This document shows, piece by piece, positions 25,443 to 33,455 of a stretch of DNA of 64,000 bases (positions within the stretch are counted from its first letter, which is position 1; every line of letters begins with the position of its first letter). The notes under the pieces were generated by a model. The model made no database searches, was not told where the DNA came from, and saw only the letters and a program-made list of their open reading frames with translations. The position numbers and the translations under genes are program-made. Origin of the DNA: Prolixibacteraceae bacterium UBA1413 (GTDB taxonomy: Bacteria; Bacteroidota; Bacteroidia; Bacteroidales; Prolixibacteraceae); contig DBPT01000007.1 of NCBI GenBank assembly GCA_002304925.1, positions 1-64,000 on the forward strand, in the 5' to 3' direction.

Positions 25443-25560
25443 TTTGATTAATTTTGTTTTGTATTAAAAGGAATGGTTCATAATCTCTTTTATCGGTATA
25501 TACAATATTAGATACAAAAACACGAACCTGGTTCTGGTTGAGGCTTTGGCCAGGTCTATA

Positions 25561-25764
25561 TCAAATTAAAATGGTTGCTGAGTCGTAATTGATTCAGCAA
25601 TCAACATGGTGGCTTGGAGAAGCAACGTTAGCCGGAGTGTAATTGAAACCCCTGATAAGAGAAGGATCCTTTTCACCAGTAAAATCAATTCCCGTAATCT
25701 TTAAGTCCGGGCCCGTGCATCCTGTAATTATCAATACAGACATACATAAACCCAATGACAGTCC
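25561..25764 (-). pseudogene. Decayed N-terminal fragment of a lipoprotein glycosidase
   Basis: The frame reads SLGLCMSVLIITGCTG, a lipoprotein signal peptide with lipobox ITGC. It continues as GIDFTGEKDPSLIRGFNYTPAN and SPSHHVDC, then TGA (25596-25594), then INYDSATI. RGxNYTPA followed by HHxDCW is a pattern I associate with GH2/GH5-like lipoprotein glycosidases. The Trp codon after Cys appears to have become the stop. No start codon is in frame, and the similarity ends at 25561. It directly follows the stop of the CE1 gene upstream. It is the remains of a gene lost from the operon. Confidence 0.5.
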
Positions 25765-25767
25765 ATC

Positions 25768-26916
25768 TCATTTAAACAGTTTTTGTGCAAAATCGTTGAG
25801 GGATTTCCTCCAAACCTGCCATTCGTGGCCTCCCGGGAATGATGCGAATTCAACATTCAGTCCTTTATCCCTGAATCTCTGCACCAGTTTCCTGGTCGGT
25901 TCAATTCTTGGATCCTGTTCCCCGACAGAGATATAGAACACCTTGAGTTTATTGTTGAATGATTCCGGATTTGTCAGTATGCCCGGGATTACTGTTTCCG
26001 GATCAAATTCCGTACCTGGTTGCCTGGCAATTCCGCCGAAGAGACCTGTGCTGAACACCCCGACATTAGCAAACATACCAGTATTGCGAAGACCTGTATA
26101 AAACGCCTGTCCTCCACCCATTGATAATCCTGCAATAGCCCTGTTTGCGGCGCCGGTTTTTACCCTGTAGTTGCTTTCGATGAACGGAATAATGTTATCG
26201 AAAAGCTCTTCCCTGAAAACAGCCATGGTCTCATCATTATAACCTCCTGCCCTCATTCCCTGCCTTGACACATTTCCGTTGGAAATTACTACAAGCATTG
26301 GTTTTGCTTTTCCTCCGGCAATTAGGTTATCAAGGATAATATCCGTTTTCCCCTGGACAACCCACCCTCTTTCATCTTCACCGCCGCCGTGCTGGATATA
26401 AAGGACCGGATACCGGCTTTTCTCTGACTTATCATACCCTGGCGGAACATATATATTAAGTCTTCTCCAGGTTCCTGTGGTCTTCGAGAAATAGGTCCTG
26501 TTCCTGATGTCCCCGTGAGGAACATCTTTTGTCTCATAAATATCCAAACCCTCTTCTGGAATCTCGATCCCGCTTGCCATCCTGCCCATGCCATAAAATG
26601 ATTCACTTGCAGGATCTGCAACTACGACACCGTCAATGATAAGAGAATAATAATGGAATCCGGGCACCTGCGGATCAGTGATGACCTTCCATACTCCCGC
26701 CTCATTTTTTACAAGGTCATATTTTTTGCCCAGATCTACCTGAACGTTATCCGCACCAGGAGCATTAACCTGAAAGACAACACGGTTGTCAGGAAGTAAC
26801 CTGGGATATATAGCATTGGAAACATTTGTTGATGCAGGAACACCTTCACCGGTATTTTGTGCATTTGTTGCCCCGACTGCAAGAAAAAGGCCTAGTAAAA
26901 AGGTGTAGTATCTCAT
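25768..26916 (-). CDS. CE1-type esterase, third copy
   Basis: A 382-residue secreted enzyme: signal peptide (YYTFLLGLFLAVGATNAQ), E-set domain (NRVVFQVNAPGADNVQVDL), and esterase with Ser265 in GLSMGGG and His364 in GGHEWQVW. The spacing region RQGMRAGGYNDETMAVF replaces the lid seen in the second copy. The terminal HEWQVWRKSL block places it in a different subgroup from the GGHTWM copies. It is closer to the esterases at 27045 and 51600 (HEFQSWRRSL, HEFLTWRRSL). The stop is followed at once by the decayed glycosidase fragment. Upstream lies a scar carrying only the tail of another esterase. Confidence 0.87.
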   Translation of the reverse strand: MRYYTFLLGLFLAVGATNAQNTGEGVPASTNVSNAIYPRLLPDNRVVFQVNAPGADNVQVDLGKKYDLVKNEAGVWKVITDPQVPGFHYYSLIIDGVVVADPASESFYGMGRMASGIEIPEEGLDIYETKDVPHGDIRNRTYFSKTTGTWRRLNIYVPPGYDKSEKSRYPVLYIQHGGGEDERGWVVQGKTDIILDNLIAGGKAKPMLVVISNGNVSRQGMRAGGYNDETMAVFREELFDNIIPFIESNYRVKTGAANRAIAGLSMGGGQAFYTGLRNTGMFANVGVFSTGLFGGIARQPGTEFDPETVIPGILTNPESFNNKLKVFYISVGEQDPRIEPTRKLVQRFRDKGLNVEFASFPGGHEWQVWRKSLNDFAQKLFK

Positions 26917-26937
26917 TAAAACAAATTATAGAGCGGT

Positions 26938-27046
26938 TTATTTGAATAACAGTTGTGCCATCTGGCAGAGGTTTCTTCGCCATGTCAGGAACTCATGACG
27001 TGTGCCCTCTGAGATGTAAGTTACTGCATTGAATCCGGCGGCTTTC
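26938..27046 (-). pseudogene. C-terminal tail of a lost CE1 esterase
   Basis: The sequence directly after the stop of the esterase at 27045 reads LKAAGFNAVTYISEGTRHEF, then LTWRRNLCQMAQLLFK and a stop at 26938. It matches the last 36 or so residues of the paralogues (for instance ALKEVGINAVSYVSEGTAHEF in the 51600 gene). It abuts the TGA of the 27045 gene with no spacer, so the junction lies at a homologous point (LLLFKD-stop). This is what unequal recombination between two tandem esterase genes would leave. Confidence 0.75.
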
Positions 27047-28256
27047 AGTCTTTAAACAACAAAAGTGCAAATTCCTTCAAGCTGCGCCTCCATGATTGAA
27101 ATTCGTGCGCGGTGAGGGGTGAAACGTAGGATACACTCTTAATTCCCGCCTCGTTAAGGGCGTCGGCAGCAGCTTTAACGCTCTCCGATCCTCTTTCACG
27201 GCTGCCATAGCTCATGAATATGAGCCTGACTTTCGACTTGTCCGTAATGTCGGCAGGAGCGATGGTTCCGCCGCTGAACATTCCGATATATGAGAATTTG
27301 TCAAGGTTGGCCAGGGTAACCGTTCTTGTCTGCATTGCTCCCATGGAGAGGCCTGCCATAGCACGGTTCTTCTGATCGGAAAGTGTACGGAATGTCTTGT
27401 CGACCCAGGGAATCAGGTCTGTGGTCATAAGCTGTCCATAGATTCCGCCACCGGGGCCGCTCATGCCAAACATTCCACCCGGGCGGGAACCACCGGCAGG
27501 AGCACCGGGAGTACCAGCTGCACCAGGTATCGTCGGACGGGGTGCAGGAGGACCGGGGACAATACTACGTTGTGTGACCGCACTTGTCTCCATAACAACA
27601 ATGAAGGGAGTGATCTTACCCTCGGCAATGAGGTTGTCGAGGATCAGGTTGGTCCTTCCCATCTCGATCCATACTCTCTGATCTTCACCCCCACCATGCT
27701 GAAGGTAAAGTACAGGATAGCGTTTTTGGATATTCTGTTCATAATCGGGCGGAGTGTATACAAAGATCTGACGCCACGAATTGGCAACCGTTGAATAGTA
27801 ATTCTTAAGAAGCACATTACCATGCGGAACATCTTTCAATGCATAAAACCCACCGTCAGGATCAGGGATTTCAAAACCATTACACAGGTGGCTGTATCCG
27901 ATAAAACCATTTGTGGCCGGATCAACCACTACAGCACCGTCAACTACCATCCAGTAATTGTGATAACCCAGGTCCTGGGGCTCGCTGGTGTAAGTCCATA
28001 CTCCATTCTCTTCTTTGGTCATGTCATATGGAACGTTAACAATAGAGACCTGTACTTTCTGTGCATTCGGAGCATAGAATTTAAAGGTTACCCTTCTGTC
28101 GGCTTCAATCCTGGGGAATTGATTGCCGTAGAGGTTGTAGGGCGATGGACGCACTGAATCAACAACATTGAAGTTGTTCGAGGCTTGTCCCGACTGGGCA
28201 AAGAGCCCATAGACCGTCAGCACCGAAAAGGTAAAAAACAGGATGATCTTTTTCAT
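27045..28256 (-). CDS. CE1-type esterase, fourth copy, with a Pro/Gly/Ala-rich insertion
   Basis: A 403-residue secreted enzyme: signal peptide (ILFFTFSVLTVYGLFAQ), E-set domain (RRVTFKFYAPNAQKVQV), and esterase with Ser304 in GLSMGAM and the C-terminal His in TAHEFQSWRRSL. Between about residues 233 and 272 it carries a low-complexity stretch rich in Pro, Gly and Ala (PGPPAPRPTIPGAAGTPG and onward) where the paralogues have a short loop. This may be a flexible lid or the product of repeat expansion. It is the first gene of the minus-strand esterase operon; a palindrome at 28450-28467 lies in the divergent control region upstream. Confidence 0.86.
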   Translation of the reverse strand: MKKIILFFTFSVLTVYGLFAQSGQASNNFNVVDSVRPSPYNLYGNQFPRIEADRRVTFKFYAPNAQKVQVSIVNVPYDMTKEENGVWTYTSEPQDLGYHNYWMVVDGAVVVDPATNGFIGYSHLCNGFEIPDPDGGFYALKDVPHGNVLLKNYYSTVANSWRQIFVYTPPDYEQNIQKRYPVLYLQHGGGEDQRVWIEMGRTNLILDNLIAEGKITPFIVVMETSAVTQRSIVPGPPAPRPTIPGAAGTPGAPAGGSRPGGMFGMSGPGGGIYGQLMTTDLIPWVDKTFRTLSDQKNRAMAGLSMGAMQTRTVTLANLDKFSYIGMFSGGTIAPADITDKSKVRLIFMSYGSRERGSESVKAAADALNEAGIKSVSYVSPLTAHEFQSWRRSLKEFALLLFKD

Positions 28257-28584
28257 TAGATTAAGGTTGTTTATGTTAATCTCCTGGAATAGGTATAAAA
28301 TATCAAAGTCAAAAATAAAGAATTTGGCTGAAAAAAATCAATTCCGCAGACACCTGTATATGTGGCTTTAATAATGATTAAATAAATTCCTGTCTCAGTA
28401 ATACATATTTATTTGGAATTGATAGATTTGTCTTTTTAGGTATTTTGTCGAATCAAAACTTTGATTCAATGATAAAATCCATTTCCTTTAATCTCATTAA
28501 AGAATATTGTCCTTTGCAAGTAACGAACCTAATTATTATCGGACAAAACAAGTTTAAAGAACGGTTTATAAAAATGTGATCACT
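28257..28584. promoter_or_regulatory. Divergent control region
   Basis: About 330 bp between the esterase operon (minus) and the PQQ-type propeller gene (plus). It is A/T-rich with no open frame of note. A palindrome GAATCAAA-AC-TTTGATTC occupies 28450-28467, with perfect 8-bp arms, and could be an operator for either direction. Confidence 0.4.
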
Positions 28585-29850
28585 ATGAACAGGACCAGCA
28601 TGATCTCAGCGACCATTTTTCATGTATTACTTGCTTATTCAGTCTTCACTGCGTCAGCCAGGGGGAAATATGAGTGGCCGTGTTTTCATGGGCCCGACCG
28701 CTTGAACAAATCGGCCGAAACAGGATTGGCTCAGACATGGCCCGAGAGCGGGCCTCCGCTTATTTTGACCATTGAGGGGCTTGGTGAGGGTTACAGCTCC
28801 GTTTCAATCGCCGATGGGCTTCTTTTTACCGCCGGAACAGAAAATAACCAGCCTTATGTTTTTACATTTGATCTCAGCGGTAAACTGGTTTGGAAAAAAC
28901 CTGCAGGCAATAAGTGGACAACTTCAGCCCCATGGGCACGCTCATATACCGGACCCAGGAGTACGCCGACCTACGATAACGGGATCATTTATTTCCTGGG
29001 AGAGATGGGTTTGCTCTCAGCTTTTGAAGCTAAAACCGGAAGGATAATCTGGCAGGCGGATCTGCCGCAGCTGTATGAAGCGAATCCCACAGAATATGGT
29101 TATGCTGAATCGGTCATGATTGACGGTAATCATCTTTATGTAAGACCTGTCGGTAAAAGAGGGCACCAGGTGTGCCTTGACAAAAGGACCGGAGAGCAGA
29201 TTTGGGCCAATACCGTTATACCGGGGGTAGAGAGTTATACATCGCCGGTAATGATTGATTATAACGGCTACCGGCAGGTATTAGGAGCCAGTGCAATATG
29301 TTATTATGGTGTCGATAGCCAAACCGGCCGGTTGCTGTGGAAAACCGATGTGATCAACCAGCAGGAATGTAATATAACTGATGCTGTTTTTCATAACGGT
29401 CATATTTTTATTTCGAGCGGTTATGGTTTGGGCAGCATGCTCGTCAGGCTGAGTAAGCCGGAAAAGGAGATAAAGGTGGAAAAAGTCTGGGAATCAAAGC
29501 TCATGGATAACCACCATGGAGGAGTAATCTTTCATGACGGTTTTGTTTACGGCTCCGGAAGCAGGTCACGGGGATGGTATTGTCTCGATTTCATGACCGG
29601 CGAACAGAAATGGAGAGAAACCAATGATGAAGGATGCCTGACTTTTGCCGATGGAATGCTATATACCCTTGAACAGAGAGGTACTATGCGTTTGGTGATG
29701 GCAACACCTGACAAATTCGAGGTCGCCGGAGAATTCAGATTACCCTCCGGAGGAACCGGAATGTACTGGGCGCATCCCGTTGTATGTGATAAACGGCTCT
29801 ATGTACGCCATGCCGATAAAATCTTTGTCTATGACATAAGCCGCCGGTAA
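28585..29850 (+). CDS. PQQ-type beta-propeller secreted protein
   Basis: About 421 residues from the ATG at 28585; an in-frame GTG at 28576 is less likely. The signal peptide (ISATIFHVLLAYSVFTASA) is followed by repeats of PQQ-like propeller blades, with motifs such as VFTFDLSGKLVWKKP, LSAFEAKTGRIIWQADL, QVCLDKRTGEQIWANT, GVDSQTGRLLWKTDV and YCLDFMTGEQKWRET. Such proteins lacking dehydrogenase residues usually act as binding scaffolds rather than PQQ enzymes. It is a single gene followed by a strong terminator. Confidence 0.83.
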   Translation: MNRTSMISATIFHVLLAYSVFTASARGKYEWPCFHGPDRLNKSAETGLAQTWPESGPPLILTIEGLGEGYSSVSIADGLLFTAGTENNQPYVFTFDLSGKLVWKKPAGNKWTTSAPWARSYTGPRSTPTYDNGIIYFLGEMGLLSAFEAKTGRIIWQADLPQLYEANPTEYGYAESVMIDGNHLYVRPVGKRGHQVCLDKRTGEQIWANTVIPGVESYTSPVMIDYNGYRQVLGASAICYYGVDSQTGRLLWKTDVINQQECNITDAVFHNGHIFISSGYGLGSMLVRLSKPEKEIKVEKVWESKLMDNHHGGVIFHDGFVYGSGSRSRGWYCLDFMTGEQKWRETNDEGCLTFADGMLYTLEQRGTMRLVMATPDKFEVAGEFRLPSGGTGMYWAHPVVCDKRLYVRHADKIFVYDISRR

Positions 29851-29866
29851 TTGCACCGTGAGTTGA

Positions 29867-29904
29867 AACTCCCCGCTGCCCTGTGGCGGGGAGTTTTAAT
29901 TTTG
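29867..29904 (+). terminator. Rho-independent terminator
   Basis: AACTCCCCGC (29867-29876), a 9-nt loop, and GCGGGGAGTT (29886-29895) form a perfect 10-bp G/C-rich stem followed by TTAATTTTG. It begins 17 bases after the propeller gene stop. Confidence 0.88.
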
Positions 29905-29968
29905 TTTGGAAAATTATTTCCCTTCTTTATCTTTATTCCCTCAATCCGATCACTAAAAAATCACTTCT

Positions 29969-30802
29969 ATGGCTGACGAAAACCTGGTTTACCGCGGAAA
30001 ATCGAAAGATGTGTATCTGATCACCGAAGGCCCCATGGCGGGCAAATACCGTTTAGTATTCACCGACAAGGCCACGGGCTATATCGATAAAGGGAAGGTG
30101 GTCTTTGACCCCGGCCGCGATAGTGTGGTGGGCAGCATCCCCGGAAAAGGAGCCATCGCCTGCCGCTTTGCCACCCATTTTTTCAGACTGCTGCTGGGCA
30201 GGGGCATTCCCACCCATTACATAGACACCATTGGGGACAACGAGATGGTGGTGGAGCCGGCCCTGCCGCTGGGCATGGCGGTGGAGCCGCCCCCCTTTCC
30301 GGGGTCGGCGCCGCTGCAGAACCTCGAATTCACCTGGCGCAACCAGGCCACCGGCAGTTTCTGGCGCAGGTATCCCTTTGTGCGGCCCTGCCGGAACCTC
30401 CACACCCTGGTGGAAGTCTGGACCAAAGGAGATAGCGACACCCTCATCACCCTGGAAGCACTGGAGGAGACCGGCGCCATGACGCGGGAGGAGATCCGCG
30501 GAAGCGTGGAACTGGTGAAGGAAATCGCCGCCATCGTAACTGCCGAGTTTGCCTCGAAGGGACTGCACGTCATTGACGGCAAGTTTGAGCTGGGCCGGCT
30601 GAAACACGGCGACGGCAGGATCGTTCTGATCGACGAGATCTCACCCGACGTGCTGCGGGTGTGCCGGGGTTATGAACCCGATACCCAAGGCAACTGCGGC
30701 TGCTTTACCGAATGCGTGGTCACCGGCTTTGCCGACGGGAAAAAAACCATCAATAACCGGAACCAGGTTCCGGCTGCCGGCTTCGTCGGGATATTCCTCT
30801 GA
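29969..30802 (+). CDS. SAICAR synthetase-like protein (PurC family)
   Basis: A 277-residue cytosolic protein. The N-terminus LVYRGKSKDVYLI carries the PurC ATP-binding opening (G-K-x-K-x-V/I-Y), followed by FTDKATGYIDKGKVVFD. The C-terminal catalytic block GLHVIDGKFELGRL and IVLIDEISPDVLRV matches the family's D-x-K-F-E-F-G and D-E-x-x-P-D-x-x-R motifs. The expected reaction is ligation of aspartate to CAIR in purine synthesis. It stands alone, without other pur genes, and its base composition is visibly more G/C-rich than its neighbours. It may be a second, divergent PurC-like copy, so no gene symbol is given. Confidence 0.82.
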   Translation: MADENLVYRGKSKDVYLITEGPMAGKYRLVFTDKATGYIDKGKVVFDPGRDSVVGSIPGKGAIACRFATHFFRLLLGRGIPTHYIDTIGDNEMVVEPALPLGMAVEPPPFPGSAPLQNLEFTWRNQATGSFWRRYPFVRPCRNLHTLVEVWTKGDSDTLITLEALEETGAMTREEIRGSVELVKEIAAIVTAEFASKGLHVIDGKFELGRLKHGDGRIVLIDEISPDVLRVCRGYEPDTQGNCGCFTECVVTGFADGKKTINNRNQVPAAGFVGIFL

Positions 30803-31190
30803 CAATACCCCGCAAAGTTGTCGTCGTTTCCTTCTCTTCAGCAATTTACAGGCAAAGACAGGGATGCTTTCATCATCATAAATGCAGAGAATGCCATTGC
30901 CGCAGGCTCCCCTCCGTCAGTTTGTTCTGGCTGCCCGGCATCCGGGTGCCCTGCAACAGAACCTCATATGTCAAATGATTACCCCCCGGGAACCACGCTT
31001 GTGGACGTTACCCGCTGTACTCCCGCCGGTTAAGATGCAGGCTCAACACCTCCACCTCACCTGGCAGCCACTGATTTGCAAAAAATAAAATACATGCCGG
31101 CCTGAAAATCTTCGGTCCGGTGTAACTTAAAAATCACCTCATTGGCGGTGTGAACACAGACGCTGGCAGGTCTTTGGTAATTCCTACAAT
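30803..31190. other. Non-coding stretch
   Basis: No convincing gene is visible; the short open frames here have no motif, signal or neighbour support. The stretch is G/C-rich near 30900-31080, then A/T-rich towards the duplicated segment at 31191. Confidence 0.4.
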
Positions 31191-31246
31191 CTCATGAAAA
31201 GTGAATTCCCTCCTATAACCTCATGAAAAGTGAATTCCTCCTATTA
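31191..31246. repeat. Short tandem duplication
   Basis: Two copies of CTCATGAAAAGTGAATTCC followed by TCCTAT occur at 31191-31217 and 31220-31246, differing by one C and the last base. The second copy ends inside the stop region of the minus-strand gene at 31244. Confidence 0.7.
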
Positions 31247-31612
31247 TCTCATTTTGATTCCCATCCTGCCAAGTTTGGCACGGATTGAAGCCTCGGTTGA
31301 ATTCAATTCCTCAGCCATTTCCTTCACCGATTTCTTTTGCTCAACCATTTCTTGTATTTTCACGGGATCCAATTTCACCCTTTTTTTTCTTTCAGGAACG
31401 GCCACTTTACCAACCTTTCCGGAATATTCAATGAATTTGAATTTTCCTTTTAGTTTTTCAATATCAGCCTTTTTTGATTCTTCAAGTTTAGCTAAGGCGG
31501 CTTTGAATTTTAACTCCAATTTTTCTTTTTTGATTGCATAAGTAGCATTCAGTTTTTCAACCTCAACTTTGGTAAGTTGCTCAATCTGTTCTTTTGTTAA
31601 TTCAAGTTTCAT
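31244..31612 (-). CDS. Coiled-coil plus helix-turn-helix-like small protein
   Basis: A 122-residue soluble protein, ATG at 31612. Residues about 1-60 form a strongly charged Lys/Glu coiled coil (LTKEQIEQLTKVEVEKLNA, then AALAKLEESKKADIEKL). The C-terminal part (KIQEMVEQKKSVKEMAEEL, then NSTEASIRAKLGRMG) looks like a helix-turn-helix of the kind that reads DNA or RNA. The role may be a nucleoid-associated or phage-type regulator; I cannot name the family. It stands alone with A/T-rich flanks. Confidence 0.62.
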   Translation of the reverse strand: MKLELTKEQIEQLTKVEVEKLNATYAIKKEKLELKFKAALAKLEESKKADIEKLKGKFKFIEYSGKVGKVAVPERKKRVKLDPVKIQEMVEQKKSVKEMAEELNSTEASIRAKLGRMGIKMR

Positions 31613-31793
31613 TGTACACGAATTTTTTTATTTACACTGTGGCAAAGATACAGACAAATTATTAAAAGTTGATATAATAAATATCATGTATTATAATGTT
31701 TGGACGCTCGATGTGAGTTTAACATTACATTAAACTTTAAATTTTACCGTATCATATGTTTCGTTGGGGTATTTATATGTAATCGTGAATCTC

Positions 31794-33056
31794 TTAAAAT
31801 TCGACAATTACCTTTCCTTTTTCTTTCGGCAAATCAATTTCTTTTGTTTTTCCGTCAACCGTGATTTTATATTTTCCAAAAAATGCCCGGACAGAAAGTT
31901 CCCCCTTACGGTTGGTTTTTGTTTCTGCGTTGGTCCACCACTCCTTAAATATCAGGTTTCTGTAGGCTTCAGCTGCCGGAGTGGGCGACCAATCACGTTT
32001 ATACAAGGATGAAACCGGAATCCAGTTGGCCCCCTCCCAAAAGCCCCACATGATTATTCCATCCACTGCCGGATGGGCAAAACAAATTGTGTAGTAGTCA
32101 ACCAGCTCCGTTGCTTTTTGAAGTTCCTCTTCATCGGTAAGTGTAAATATCCGCTCCTGGTAATGTTTCGATCTCTGTCCCGGGATATTGAATTCGGTGA
32201 CTCTGATGGGCAGATTGAACTGTGCCAGCGAATCGAGCGCATTTTTAAGCTGATGGCGGTCAAAGGTCTCGGCATGCAAATGGCCTTGAACGCCAATGCC
32301 GGCAACGGGCACTTTCTGCTTCAGCAGAGAACGGATTTGAGCCATGTATTCCGGGAGTTTATTGCCGGTCAGAATGTCGTAATCATTGAGCCACAGTTTT
32401 ATTTCAGGATCGCCATTTATTGACCATTCCGCCATTTTTTTGGTAATATCAGGGCCCAAACGTTCCTCATAGTAATTCCCGTGCACCATTTCATTGTTCA
32501 GGTCGTACTCGGCAAACCGGCCTTTGTAACGGGCCGTCAAAGTCTCTGCACGATTCCTGATCGCAAGTTCGAGTTCGTCGTCAGTCAGTTCTTTCACCCA
32601 CGGTTGGATAAACTTCGGAATTCCCCAAAACAGATTGTGTCCCCGAAGCGGAATGTTGTTCTCCTCCGTCCAGTTCAGGATGCCATCAATCACGGAATAA
32701 TCGATTGCTCCTTTCTGGCGTTCCATAGTTCCCCATTTCACGGCATTTTCGGTTACTGCCGAATTAAAATTCTGAAGGAATTTTTCCTGGAATTGTTTTT
32801 TGTCAGTTTCCCGCATCATACCGTCAGCCAGACTGTTGGGAATGGCGCATCCAAACCAGAATTCGTGGGCTGTCTGCTCCACTTGCACTTTGGCCTTAGG
32901 CCTGGCTTTTATGATTATTTCTCCCTTGCGGATATTGTCAATGTTCTTTTCTGTTTCTGATTTTTGGCCAGCACCCTTTAACGGAAGCATGCAAAAAGCT
33001 GTTATGACAACAATTGCAGCAGGCCTCATTTTTTGCCTGAAATTCATTCTTTTCAT
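31794..33056 (-). CDS. GH10 endo-beta-1,4-xylanase
   Basis: A 420-residue secreted enzyme that cuts the xylan backbone. The signal peptide (MRPAAIVVITAFCMLPLKGAG) is followed by a short beta-domain (about 45-75) and the GH10 barrel. The acid/base Glu189 is in DLNNEMVHG and the nucleophile Glu288 in IRVTEFNIPG. LRGHNLFWG (about 138-146) carries the conserved substrate-contact His and Asn, and MWGFWEG is the late barrel block. A C-terminal beta-rich tail (AFFGKYKITVDGKTKEIDLP) resembles the extra module on some Bacteroidetes xylanases. The gene faces away from the GH31 side of the locus and is followed by degenerate repeats at 33.1-33.4 kb. Confidence 0.93.
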   Translation of the reverse strand: MKRMNFRQKMRPAAIVVITAFCMLPLKGAGQKSETEKNIDNIRKGEIIIKARPKAKVQVEQTAHEFWFGCAIPNSLADGMMRETDKKQFQEKFLQNFNSAVTENAVKWGTMERQKGAIDYSVIDGILNWTEENNIPLRGHNLFWGIPKFIQPWVKELTDDELELAIRNRAETLTARYKGRFAEYDLNNEMVHGNYYEERLGPDITKKMAEWSINGDPEIKLWLNDYDILTGNKLPEYMAQIRSLLKQKVPVAGIGVQGHLHAETFDRHQLKNALDSLAQFNLPIRVTEFNIPGQRSKHYQERIFTLTDEEELQKATELVDYYTICFAHPAVDGIIMWGFWEGANWIPVSSLYKRDWSPTPAAEAYRNLIFKEWWTNAETKTNRKGELSVRAFFGKYKITVDGKTKEIDLPKEKGKVIVEF

Positions 33057-33099
33057 TTTTTTGTTTGTTTAATAAGGAATCCCCGGTTTGCCCGTTCTT

Positions 33100-33144
33100 T
33101 GCCCAAAGCTAGGCAAAAATTTGATTTTTACTATTTCCCCCTGA
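33100..33144 (+). repeat. Direct repeat copy 1, repeated at 47293-47336
   Basis: TGCCCAAAGCTAGGCAAAAA, then TTTGATTTTTACTATTTCCC and CCTG. The same sequence with one substitution (AGA for AGG) is found at 47293-47336 in the same orientation, 14 kb away. Confidence 0.75.
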
Positions 33145-33185
33145 TCCAAAACTATATATCATTGAACACCTGTTATACTTTCCGT

Positions 33186-33397
33186 CGAGCGCATTGACTA
33201 CATCTGTTCTTTGTGCCAGGTAAGTATTAATGCCTGGTCTCTGCTGATGGCTGATCCGGTGCTGGAACCTGCCGAACTCATCCCGGTTCACGGGATTCGT
33301 TTCCACGTCGGCTCTGCCGTAAGGTTAGCGAGCGAGACAATAGAGAAGTCCTCTACGGAATTCATTTCCTTGCCGCAGAGCAGCAGGGAGTTTCAAT
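33186..33397 (-). repeat. Degenerate dispersed repeat, copy Y
   Basis: The core (33186-33308) is an inverted, roughly 80-85% identical copy of 48971-49091. Shared blocks include GACTACATC-GTTC, CAGGTAAGTATTAATGCCTG, GTCTCTGCTGATGG and CATCCCGGTTCACG. The outer edge GGAGTTTCAAT (33387-33397) also matches, inverted, at 48943-48953. Copy Y carries about 80 extra bases between edge and core. No intact gene is present; both strands have short open frames with no recognised family. Confidence 0.7.
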
Positions 33398-33455
33398 TTC
33401 ATTATGGGCTTGGTTCAGGTTTTATTTGGTCAGAAAAAACAGACGATGTCAGAAG

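Noticed and set aside
30818..31088. Overlapping short frames after the PurC-like gene
   Set aside because: Three frames are open because the DNA is G/C-rich; none has a signal peptide, motif or start context.
33109..33306. Short frames within repeat copies X and Y (for example HQQRPGINTYL and SINAWSLLM)
   Set aside because: They recur because the DNA repeat is shared, are open on both strands, and lack starts and ends of a protein; treated as repeat DNA, although some coding origin is possible.
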